From assembly GCA_020636375.1 (NCBI GenBank), contig JACJXZ010000009.1:310001-374000 (forward strand): a DNA stretch of 64,000 bases. Reading direction: 5' to 3'. A program made the translations under genes and the position numbers. Below, piece by piece: positions 54,008 to 64,000 of the stretch; position 1 is the stretch's first letter; each line of letters opens with the position of its first letter. This stretch comes from Lewinellaceae bacterium. Lineage in GTDB: Bacteria > Bacteroidota > Bacteroidia > Chitinophagales > Saprospiraceae. The notes under the pieces were generated by a model. That model did not search any database. It was not told where the DNA came from and saw only the letters and a program-made list of their open reading frames with translations.

Positions 54008-55465
54008 ATGATCTCCTCCAAAACCCCACCCTCTTCCAAAACAAAGCCTTCATCAACGGCGGCTGGTGATGCCGAAAACGGCAAAACCTACCCCATCCTG
54101 AACCCCGCCAACGGCGCCCTCATCACTGAGGTGCCCGACATGGGCGCCATCGAAACCAAACGCGCCATCGAAGCCGCCAACGCCGCCCTGCCGGAATGGA
54201 ATACCAAAACAGCCGGCGAACGCGCCGCCATCCTCCGCCGCTGGTACGAGCTGCAAATGGCTAATGTGGATGACCTCACCTGATCCTCACCACCGAGCAG
54301 GGCAAGCCGCTGGCGGAAGCCAAAGGGAGATCAAATACGGGGCTTCCTTCGTAGAGTGGTTTGCCGAAGAGTACCAAACGGTACTACGGCGACGTCATCC
54401 CAATACCACGGTACCGACAAGCGCATCGTGGTGATCAAACAGCCTATTGGCGTGGTGGCAGCCATCACGCCCTGGAACTTCCCCAACGCCATGATCACCC
54501 GCAAGGTGGCACCCGCCCTGGCGGCGGGCTGTACCGTGGTGGTGAAACCGGCGCAGGATACGCCCCTCTCTGCCCTCGCCCCTTACCGAACTGGCGAGCC
54601 AGGCGGGCTTTCCGCCCGGGGTTTTCAACGTCATCACTACCAACTCCCCGGCAGAGGTGGGCGGAGAGCTGACCGCCAACCCCATCGTCCGCAAGCTTTC
54701 CTTTACCGGATCCACCAGGGTCGGCAAGCTGCTGATGGAGCAGTGCGCCGGCACGGTCAAAAGGTCGGGCTGGAGCTGGGCGGCAACGCCCCTTCATCGT
54801 CTTCGACGACGCCGACATCGACGCCGCCGTGGAGGGCGCCATCGCTTCCAAGTACCGCAATGCCGGGCAGACCTGCGTCTGCGCTAACCGGCTCTATGCC
54901 CAGGACACTATCTACGACGAGTTCGTGGAGAAACTCGCCAAAAAGTCAAAGAACAGAAGGTGGGGTACCAGGTGTGGAGGAGGGCGTCGTCATCGGCCCG
55001 CTCATCAACCAGGCGGGGCTGGAAAAGGTGGAAACGCTGGTGGCGGACGCCGTCGAAAAGGGCGCCTCCGTCGTCACCGGCGGTACCGGCGGCACGAGTT
55101 GGGCGGCACCTTCTACGAACCCACCGTGCTGGTACCAACGTCAACGCCGGCATGCGGGTGACGAACGAAGAAATCTTCGGTACGGTCGCTCCGGTCTACC
55201 GCTTCCAGGACGAACTGGAAGTGGTCGCCGCCGCCAATGCTACCCAGTATACCTGGCTGCCTACTTCTACTACCGGGACGTAGGTACCGGGTATGGCGCG
55301 TGGTGAAGCCCTGGAATACGGCATGGTCGGCATCAATACCGGCATGATCTCCACGGCGGTGGCGCCCTTCGGCGGGTGAAGGAGAGCGGCATCTACCGCG
55401 AGGGCTCCAAATACGGGCTGGAGGAGTTTATGGAGGTGAAGTACCTGTGTTTTGGGGGTATTTGA
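54008..55465 (+). CDS. gabD: Succinate-semialdehyde dehydrogenase (frameshifted)
   Basis: An aldehyde dehydrogenase of GabD type, about 480 residues once repaired. It oxidises succinate semialdehyde to succinate with NAD(P)+. Seen across frames: KAFINGGW, NGKTYPILNPANGALITEVP, ADKRIVVIKQPIGVVAAITP-type text, SFTGSTRVGKLL, the catalytic Cys in RNAGQTCVCANRLYAQ, RVTNEEIFG, and a C-terminal EYGMVGINTGMISTAVAPFG. Deleting TA at 54404, 54412, 54966, 55084, 55133, 55250 and 55285 joins most pieces. The rest are one-base homopolymer losses. Confidence 0.8.
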
Positions 55466-55540
55466 GGCGTTGTTCAGAATTCGCTGTTCGTTGTTCGCAA
55501 ATCATCAAGCCATCCAACAATTGCCCTGAAAACTGCCCCC

Positions 55541-57919
55541 TCACTCATACCGCAATTCCTCCACGATGTTTTCCCGCATAGAGCCCCATACTTTCAGGAA
55601 AACGGTAAGCACAATGACGGCGCCCAGCAAAACGACCGGCATCAGGACGGACAAAACGCTCACATGGATGCGGTAGTCAAAGTTGTCCAGCCACCTTTCC
55701 ATCAGCCACCACATCGCAGGGATGGCAACGATGCCGGTTATGACAGTACCGGATAAAATTCCGGGATAAAATCCTACTGAGGTGGTGGTACCGAGCAGCC
55801 CAGTATTTTCCGGATGGCGATCTCCCGGGTCCGCTCGTTCACTTCGAAGGTCAGCAACCCGTACATACCGAAGGCTGCCAGGAGGATGCAGATCAGGGTG
55901 TAGAAAGAAATGATCTTCCGGGCTTGTTGCTCGGCGCGGTAGAGGGCGGCAAACTCTGCGTCGAGGAACTCGTATTCGAACGGCAGCCCCGGCAGCAGCC
56001 CTTACCAGTTTTTCTGTTCTGCCGCCTCGATGGTTTGGCGGGCCTGAGCGGAGGAAATTTTCAGATACAGCTGGCTGTACCGGAGGTCGCCGACCACCAG
56101 CAGGCAGGGTTTTACCTGGTTGTGGAGGGACTGGAAATGAAAATCCTCGATGACGGCGGCAACGTATTGCGCCGCCCTTCGTCGCCAAAAGCGGTGAACA
56201 TTTTGCCGACGGCTTTTTCCCATCCAATATGTTTTTGGCAGATTCATTCAGGACGTAGGCGTACTGGTCCGTGATATTGTTCCGGATCATACCGGGGTCT
56301 CCTTCCAGCAATTTCATACCCACGGTTTCAAAAAAAAAGCAGGGTCTACCGAAATGATGTACATGCTTTCGCTCTCCTCCTGCCCTTCCCACCAGACAGT
56401 CTGGTTCCAGTTGACTGTGCCGGGGTTGAAGCTGTTCAGGGAAACTTCGCGGATTTACCGACACTGCGCAGTTCGTTTTTCAGCAGTTCCCTTTTTTCCT
56501 TTTCTACTTCGACGTAGAGCGGTATGTTGATGACCTGGTCGGGGTTCAGCCCCAGGTTCATCTCCGAGATGTGGTTCATTTGCCGGGTGATGGACAGGCT
56601 GCTGCCGATCAGGATGATGGACACCAGGAACTGCACCCCAATAAGGCATCCCGTATGCCCATGTTTTCCCGCTGCCCGTTTTTATCTGGTTTTCAGCGCT
56701 TCCGCCGGGGAAAAGAAGTGACGAAAAAGGCGATGTACCCACCCGCAACAGCACTGGATACAACCACGACGATACCAGCCCGGCAGCCAGGCTCACCGGG
56801 TGGAGGAAGTCAAAATCCATGTCGGAGCCGAACAAGTTGTTCACGTAGGGCAGCAACAGCAGCTTCATCAGCCCGATGGTGGTACCAGCGAAACCAGGCA
56901 AAGCACCAGGGCTTCCGCCAGGAACTGCCCCATCAGCTGCGGGCGGCTGGCGCCTATGGTTTTGCGGACGCCCACTTCCCGAGCCCGCCTGGACGACCCC
57001 GCCGTGTTCAGGTTGATGAAATTGACCAGCGAGATCAGGATCAGCCCCCCAGGGCGGCAGCGCCGTAGATGTAGAGATACTTCCGGTTGTAGGAGGGCTT
57101 CAGGTTGCCCCGGTTGTGGACGAAGTGGATGTCGGCAAGCGGCTGTATACCCAGGTTCTCAAAGGTATGGGTATAATCCCGGAGCGGTACGCTGAGGGAC
57201 TGGATTTTGCGCACAGCGGCATCCGCATCCGCACCGTGGCGGAGCAGGGCGTAGGCGTAGTAATTGTACTGCCCCCAGTTTCCCTCCAGGCTGGTGCCCG
57301 GCAACAGGGTCTCCAGGTTCTGGAAGGAAACGACGTAATCTATGTCCAGATGGGAGTTGGCAGGCACGTCTTCCATGACGCCGGTCACCTCGAATTCAAA
57401 CGCGTCGTTGACTTCGACGATTTCCCTATGGGGTTTTTGTCCCCGAACAATTTCCGCGCCTCCGTCCTGGACACCACGATCCCGTTCAGGGGTTCGAAAA
57501 CCCGGCTGGCGTCCCCCTGCAGCAGCGGGAAGTCGAATATGGAAAACAGGAGGCGTCCGCCAGGAAAAAATCCGCTTCGTTGAAGTATTGGTTGTCGTAA
57601 TGTACCACAACTTTTCCCTGCCTGCGTAGCTTGGTGAGGCGCACATAATCCTCGATTTCCGGCACATCTGCCTTTATCCTGGGAGGTATGGGCGCGGAAA
57701 TGCCGACCCAGCCCTCGCCGGTATCTACGTCGCCGGTCACGATGCGATAAATCCGCCCGCTTTTGGAATGAAACCGATCGTACCCTTTTTCATATTGGAT
57801 ATGAAGGTAGCTGAGCAATCCGCTTACCATTCCGACAGATATACCCAGGATGCTGATCAGGGTGACCCATTTGTTTTTACCAGGTTGCGGAGGGCGGTTT
57901 TGAAGTAGTTCTTCCACAT
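55541..57919 (-). CDS. FtsX/MacB-type ABC transporter permease 1 (frameshifted)
   Basis: Pieces combine to a permease of about 790 residues with two FtsX domains. The N-terminal helix and MacB_PCD-type periplasmic domain are readable from 57919 (WVTLISILGISVGMVSGLLS, YDRFHSKSGRIYRIVTGDV). The middle helices follow near 56.7-57.0 kb. The C-terminal FtsX part contains REIAIRKILG and AMWWLMERWLDNFDYRIH, ending SMRENIVEELRYE. No ATPase gene is adjacent; the partner must be encoded elsewhere. The start fits MWKNYFKTALRN. TA at 55789, 56773, 56883 and 57878 are among the lesions. Confidence 0.75.
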
Positions 57920-57962
57920 GGGCTTAAATTTTTGTGTATATGTGCCTTCACCAATGCACGAT

Positions 57963-60415
57963 TTATTCGCTCCTCAGCGCCTCCACCGGATTCGCCAGCG
58001 CCGCCTTCACGCTCTGGAAGCTCACTGTCAGCAGAGCCACCGCTATGGCGATCATTCCTGCCAGGGCGAACACCCACCAGCGAATCTCGATGCGGTAGGC
58101 GAAATTCTCCAGCCATTGATCCATGAAGTAGTATACCAGGGGCGACCAGCAGGAGGGCGGTCAGCACCAGCTTCAGGAAGTCTTTGGACAGCAGGGCGAC
58201 GATGCCGCGGCGGCGCTGGCGCCCAGCACTTTGCGGATGCCGATCTCCTTGGTGCGCTGTTCGGCGGCAAAGGCAGACATACCGAACATACCCCAGGCAG
58301 GAGATAAGGATAGCGATCAGGGTGAATGCGGCGATGATGCGGGACAGTGCCTGCTCCGCCTGGTACATCCGGGCGATGTCGGCATCGAGGAAGGAGGCGT
58401 CGAAGGGCAGGTACCGGGAACCGCTGCCGTCCAGAGCGCTTTCGCTTTTTCCAGGAAATCAGGGTAATTGGCGGTATTGACGTCGGCGACGAGGTTGCGG
58501 AGGTTGCGGGGCGGCTCGGCGACCACCATGAACGGCCCAGCTCGCTGCTTTGTTTTTCGAACACGATGTCCTCCATGACGCCGACGACGGTGGCTTCGAT
58601 ATGAATATCCTCAAAATCGGAGTACAACACCATGCCGGGCGCTTCTTCGGCAGGGATGTCCAGGCGTTTTACTTACCGACTCGTTCAGCACCACCCGGAT
58701 GATGCCGCGGCTGCTCGCCGTATCCGCCAGCGTGGGCGCCGTACCAGCCGCCAGCAGTACTGATCTTCAGGGTTTTGAAAAATGGTCATCTACGTAAGCC
58801 ATCCGGACGTCGGTAGCGTTCTGCATATTCCCGCCCTGTTTGTACAGCGGTATGTCCCGGATCAGGGGTTTACCCGGCACCTCGCTCATGGCAGAGGCGG
58901 CGTTGACCTCCGGCAGGCGCATCAGTTCGCTGCGGAAGGCCTCCAGGTTGCCCGAGCCTCCGCCGGAATGAAAATGGAAGACCACCTTTTGGTTTGGTTC
59001 GAACCCCAGGTCGTTTTCCAGCATGTGGTTCAGCCGCAGGCGGATGACCAGCGCGCCGATGACCAGGGCAGAGGCGGGTACCAGTTGTTGACGATGAGTA
59101 CTTGCGCAGCCAGTACCACGCCTTCCTTCCTGCCGGCTGCTCCGGTTTGCTGCAACACGCCGATCGGGCGGAAGGACGACAGGTAGAAGGCAGGATAGCT
59201 GCTTACCACCAGCCCGGTGACGAGTACGAGCGCCAGGCTATGCCCAGGTAAATCCCGCCCCGGAAAAGTGCAGGCTGACGTCCGCGCCGGTCAGGCGGTT
59301 AAGGAAGGGCAGGGAATAGTACCGCCAGGGGCAGGTACCAGCCCCATAGTAGGAGCGTCAGCAGGAAGCTTTCGGTGAGGAACTGCCCGACCAGCAGGCG
59401 GCGCGGCGCACCGACCACTTTGCGGACGCCGACCTCCTTCGCCCGCCGGGTGGCGCGGGCGGTGGAGAGATTCATAAAATTGATGCATACCACCAGTTGT
59501 ATGAAACCGGCGATGAGCAGCAACAAATTGAGGAAAGCAGCACTGGTGTTGGTGGGCATATCGGCGTTCCTACCGCTGGAGAGATGGATACCGAAACCGG
59601 TCGCAGGTGGAGCTGCTTGTCCATGCCCAGGTCGCGCAGCTGGCTGGCGCCGTGTTTCCGGAGGAAAGCGGGTATTTTGGCTTCCACTGCCAGAGGGTCG
59701 GTGCCGTACCGAAGGCGCAGGTAACCGTAAACGAAGTTGTTGCCCGCCCAGGAGTTGTTCGAGCGGATGTACTGCCCGATGCCGGAGGAATTCATCGCCA
59801 TGAAAAACTCGGGCATGAGGTGGCTCTTGCCCAGGCTGCCGTCGAAAACGCCGGTAACCGTATACGGGTGTTCTTCCTCTCCACCTCCGATCCGGATCGT
59901 TTGCCCGACAGCCTCTTCCTCCCCGAACAGCTTTCGGGCGAGTTGCTCGGAGAGAGCCACCGAGAATGGCTCGTCCAGGGCGCGTCGGGCATCGCCGGCG
60001 AGAAAATGATAGTCGAAAAGCCGGAAAAAGGTGCTGTCCACGTAATAGCCGGCTTTTTCGTAAAAACCTTTTCCCCACCCTCAGCAGGTGCTGCTCGACG
60101 CCGGGCGGGTTGCACACCCGGGCAGCCATTTCTGCTTCAGGGAACTCCGCCTGCATGGTACTGGCGCTATGGGCGGCGAGCAGGTACTATCATCAGGTGT
60201 AAAAATTTCATTGCCGAACTGGAGGTCGCTGACAATGCGGTAAAGGTTTTCCGCCTGTCGGTGATGGCGGTCGTATCCCCGGTGTTCCCGGACGAACAGC
60301 AGGATGTAGAGGCAGCATGCCGTGCCCAGCGCCATACTTTACCAGGTTGATCAGGCTGAAGGCCTTTGTTGCGGTAGAAGCTGCGGAGGGCGGTTTTGAG
60401 GAAGTTGGACAGCAT
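57963..60415 (-). CDS. FtsX/MacB-type ABC transporter permease 2 (frameshifted)
   Basis: A paralogous permease of about 810 residues upstream of permease 1 in the same operon. The start at 60415 gives MLSNFLKTALRSFYRNKG. After deletion of the TA at 60340 the next helix reads LGTACCLYILLFVREHRGYD in one frame. The periplasmic domain (SPPIAPAMQAEFPEAEMAAR after a TA deletion at 60159) and the first FtsX block (FMNLSTARATRRAKEVGVRK) follow. A second FtsX block ends with VKAALANPVEALRSE. Many single-base losses remain. Such tandem permeases are typical of Bacteroidota. Confidence 0.75.
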
Positions 60416-60980
60416 GGTGGTACGGGTTGATTTATGGGAGAAGGTATTTACAGAGTTGTGTAAATGTGTAAGCGTGTATACGTGAGGGAGCCTGCGGGCT
60501 GGGTACTGACGCCTTGCAGGTACCACGCATACAGCCCTTTTTCGCTGAGCCTCGTCAGGGGTAAAAATGGACAAATACACGAATGCACAGCCCGGAAAAT
60601 TTTCAATAGTATGCCCAAAACTCATGCCAGGTAGGCATTAGGTTGTTTGTCAGGCATTTATGCGGATTGTGTTTACCAGAGACCTTGGTTTGTGTTCAAA
60701 ACCGGACAGCAGGTGTATGGGAATGGACAGTGGAATGCAGGAAGGTGGAGTTTTCTTCTACAGATGTTTTGAATTATATCTCCTAGCTCATGAACGGAAT
60801 TCATGAATGCCACGCGACACTGTAGTATGTGTCGAAAAACTTTTGAAGGATGAAAGTCAAACTGCTCCGATTGAGATAATTTGGGGATTTCAAATGTAAA
60901 TGGTAATTTAGGGAATCTTCATAAAGCTATTTTAGCGAGGTTCAGAATATTAATGAACTTCTATCATACCGCTTTCGCAT
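60416..60980. other. Intergenic region before the STAND gene
   Basis: Over 500 bp with no coding character. It contains an ATTCATGAAT palindrome near 60800 and a run of AT-rich sequence before the next start. No exact TAnnTTTG box is seen. Confidence 0.45.
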
Positions 60981-63900
60981 ATGAGTCAAACCATAAGAAA
61001 TAAGATTCATTCGCTCATTGAGGAAGGCAAAACCCTGGATGTACTTCAAGATTTCAAGGAAATTTTCAGTAAGAGTGACCAGGTTATTTTTAATGAAATT
61101 GTTTTGCTCATAAGCCGATGGAATGACATTGAAAAAAGGCTGAGATTGGATACTATTTCTCCTTCTGAAGCAATGAGGCAAAAAACCAAGATCAGTAGCG
61201 CAACGCTGGAATATCTTGATAAACTCCCAATTACTCCGAGTGAAAAAAAGAGCGAGGTCGAAAAAAACTCGCGAGAAGAAAAAAGCGCATTATCCATCAC
61301 AAGGTTTCTTTTGTTTTGTGTTATTCTTATTATTTTATGTCTCCTGTCCTATTTACATTTCAAGGGCAGTTTGGCAAGCGAACTTTCCTACCCTCAGGAA
61401 AGTATATTTGGGATTCTACTTTATGGGCAATTTGCAATCCTCCTTGTTTTGTTCTTGGTTTTTATTTTTCCACAAATCTTGGGCTAAGTTTTCGAGGCTT
61501 CAAGTACTCTATGAATCCCTCGTTTTTCTCTCCTCTGAAAAAGAAGTACTGGAAACCGTCATTTCTCCTTATGAAAAATATTCGGCAAAAATCAAGGAGG
61601 TAGCACTGGAACTGGAAAACTACGAGTTTTTCACAGCCCATATGCTTTTGACAAGCCAGACCAGAAGTTTCTCGGGAGGAGAGACGTTGTTGACCGGCTT
61701 AAGATGATCTTGACAAAATCCGACACCAAATCAGGGGCATATCTGGTAACCGGTTTTCGGGGAATGGGAAAAACGAGCATTGTCCGTAAAGCAATAGCGG
61801 AAATAAATTGATGCGCGGTCGGGCGTGACCAGGATGACGGAAGGCTATTTGTGCAGTTTGCTGATACCCTCTTTTTATCTAAAGAGGTTGGATCCCACCC
61901 TAATGCCGCCAGAAAACGGAATGGCGCGTTCGGTAAGGCCCATGAGGACAACCAGAAAGAAAAGCTGTATAACCTCAAGGTATATTTTCAGTTTTTGACA
62001 GACTTCTACTGTGGAAACTCCATTGCGAATTGTAATGGAGAGAACCCAGAAAACGGTTTCAGCCATTCCCTTCCGGCAGAGCTTTCTGAAGAAGACAAGG
62101 AAAAGGCTTATAAAATAACCTTTCTGCTTCAGAGCTTCATCATTTTTCTTACCTACCGAAGTAACGGCACCCCAAAAAAGCTGGCGGGCCTGGTTGAAAA
62201 CTACATCGTCCCCAATTCGCCTGCCTTACAGGCAGACCGACAAAATGATACAGCGTTGCACGTCTTTTTGGACGGCAAAAAGAAGGATGAAAACAGCCAG
62301 TTATTCCTGCGTTTCAAATTCAACGATCAATACGAGATATGCCTAACCGCCAATCTCTACCTTACCGTATCTTATTATTCACAGCCGGTACCTGAAAGCA
62401 CTGGGTGATAAATTGTTGTTCTCCAATGCCTTCATCATGGATCATATCCTCAAATTCCACCCGTTTGGTTTTTCCTGGCGCAACCTGGAATTGATCCCCG
62501 AGATCATCCTGATCAATAAAGAGCCTAATTTGCGAAGCTTCATCGGCGACCTGATCACCTTCCTTTCCAATACCTTCCTGCGCGTGACCATTACCGGAGT
62601 GAATCAGTTTAAATTTTATAATAAGGTAGCCAACGAACTGAAATACATTTCCAAAATTTCTGACATCAGTTCTGCGGCTTTTAATTTTACGCTGGACGAG
62701 TCGCTGCTCATCAAACGCCATTACAAGAAGAAACTGGAGGAAATAAAAACGCATTATTTTATTCCTCCCAGTCCTACCACCTTAAATATGTCCATTCGCT
62801 CGGCTTTATACAGAACATCCTGGGCGACCTCCATTATTATGACAAAGAATATGACGACGCCCTGCTTTATTACTCCGATGCCGCCCAGTCGTTGAACAGC
62901 CAAAATTCTGAAAATTTAAGTGAGATCACCAAGCATCATGTGACCTTCATCATCCGGAATTTCCTGAAAATAGGGCAGACGCTCGAAAAAAAATAAGATC
63001 TTTTGATTCTGCTATTTCCATATATAAAGAGTTGAAGATCAATACTCCGAAGTATCTCGCCAAAGTGATTGACAACGACCGGGAATTTGCCGCCTCTTCC
63101 TTCGCAGGATTGCCTCCGTACCGGGCCTTCAACTGATAAACAAAGGATATATAGCCTGGTTGGTTTTGGTTGAAAAACAGCGTTTCGATTTACCTGACGC
63201 ACGCTAACCTCGAACAAAGCAAGCTGGAGATAGAACAAATCTTATCCCCTTAACCGGCAAGGAAGACGAAGCGTTGTTTGACAAGCCCCGCAAGGAATTC
63301 CTGCTGGGAGATTATTTTAACAACGTGGGAAGCGTGCTGTACATGAAAAATAAAAACTTTGCCAGACACTTCGGGCAAGTTGATGATTTTAAGGCGTTCG
63401 GCGCGAAGAGTGACATCGACTTTATTCAAAACATAACAGACGAAAAATTCCTGGAGGACTATTGCCCTTCCTTTTCAGCCTACCTGTATTACTGACAAGC
63501 TTTGAAACATTTCCTGAATTGCCTGAGGTACCGGAAATCGAGAGTTCGGGCAATATGCCCCTAAAGCTCATATTCGCTGAAGAAAATGATTTTGTAAAAG
63601 CGCTCAACCTGCTGAAACCGGAAAACAACTATCTAGTCAATTCCAATTATTTATACCATTTAGCAAATATATTTTCAAAGCTTGGAGATACCATTCTGAC
63701 CTTCCTCAGCATGAGACGCGGGGATTATCTTCATGAAGAAATATTTTCCATTTATACGATGGATGAGAGCGAAAGGACTTCGCCGGTGATTCAGGCATTG
63801 GAAAAATGGTTTAAGGCACTTTTTAATCCTCGCAGGTCCTGATGCAGGTCGAGAAAATCTTGGCAAGCGGTTCGACATCAACATGGTGCTGGCTCTTTAC

Positions 63901-64000
63901 AGATCAGCCGGAATGTTTTATCTCAAAGCAGGCAGGACCCACAGCTATGCTTTTCAGCTGGAGAAGTTCCTGTACGTAATCAAAGACCATCTGGTGGTAC
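60981..64000 (+). CDS. Effector-associated-domain / 2-TM / STAND NTPase / TPR protein (frameshifted, runs off window)
   Basis: Residues 1-85 resemble an effector-associated domain (EAD11-type by recall): LIEEGKTLDVLQDFKEIF, NEIVLLISRWNDIEKRLRLD, ISPSEAMRQKTKISSATLEY. Two membrane helices follow (about 104-165). Later frames give KFLGRRDVVDRLKMIL and the P-loop TGFRGMGKTSIVRKAI (about 61747-61790). A lid-like FLTYRSNGTPKKLAGLVENY and FSWRNLELIPEIILINKEP come next. TPR-like helices (GDLHYYDKEYDDALLYYSDA) and further helical repeats run to the window end. No Walker B motif is obvious. An in-frame TGA lies at 61809-61811. Deleting TA at 62358, 62389, 62775, 63119 and 63481 restores the frame; the rest are homopolymer losses. 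Confidence 0.65.

Noticed and set aside
52499..60415. A block of true pseudogenes
   Set aside because: All breaks are one-base homopolymer losses or the recurring TA pair; conserved residues are otherwise kept throughout, and five or more functionally unrelated adjacent genes decaying at once without substitutions is unlikely.
61631..61978. A minus-strand 115-codon frame over the P-loop region
   Set aside because: The plus strand carries the P-loop motif and the restored frame; the minus-strand translation has no family character.

Overview
The window looks like a chromosome segment of a Bacteroidota bacterium, most likely a Saprospiraceae-type organism. The evidence is lineage-restricted families (DUF5723, DUF4249, DUF4270, DUF4290, DUF5916, porin O/P, TonB receptors with a carboxypeptidase-regulatory domain), type IX secretion sorting tails, and promoter matches to the Bacteroidota -7 box TAnnTTTG in front of several genes. 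Most of the window is GC-rich with tightly packed genes. One AT-rich block (about 18.85-22.95 kb) looks foreign.

Layout. 0-5.8 kb: a partial gene, a DUF5723 outer-membrane protein, tRNA-Met, an SdiA-regulated-type lipoprotein, the 2-oxoglutarate dehydrogenase E2 gene, a broken outer-membrane protein stub and a small membrane protein. 5.98-14.2 kb (minus strand): an operon of two RND metal-efflux-type permeases, a very short adaptor lipoprotein and a porin O/P. 14.7-18.9 kb: a purple-acid-phosphatase-like enzyme, a haem-binding-domain protein and a DUF5916 protein. 18.9-22.9 kb: AT-rich genes ending in a FecA-like TonB receptor with three frameshifts. 22.9-30.2 kb: a second, paralogous permease/adaptor/permease cassette. 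31-37 kb: a second SdiA-regulated-type protein, a lipoprotein, a lone IS630-type HTH protein, and a TonB receptor with a DUF4249 lipoprotein. 37-45.3 kb: a conserved housekeeping block with panC divergent from a glycogen-synthase-type gene, then DUF4270, glmS, DUF4290, murA and a GIY-YIG protein. 45.4-49.8 kb: an NAD-type formate dehydrogenase pair. 49.9-52.4 kb: a T9SS cargo protein, a small membrane protein and a Crp/Fnr regulator.

From a GA-rich tract at 52.39-52.49 kb to the end of the window, every gene is frameshifted: a MATE transporter, succinate-semialdehyde dehydrogenase, two FtsX/MacB-type permeases and a large NTPase. The breaks are not random. I find two recurring lesions: single-base loss in homopolymers, and a surplus TA dinucleotide placed directly 5' of CC (or 3' of GG). 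Deleting those TA pairs restores long conserved reading frames at many sites. I therefore read this part as error-bearing sequence (or an unknown process) rather than decayed genes, and I annotate the genes as reconstructed units.

The most interesting biology is the last gene (60981 to beyond the window). Once repaired it encodes an N-terminal effector-associated-like domain, two membrane helices, a STAND/AAA-type P-loop NTPase and TPR-like repeats. That is the architecture of a membrane-tethered, NLR-like conflict (antiphage) protein. The twin RND cassettes, each with two different permeases, a hairpin-less mini-adaptor and no TolC-type channel, are the second item worth attention.
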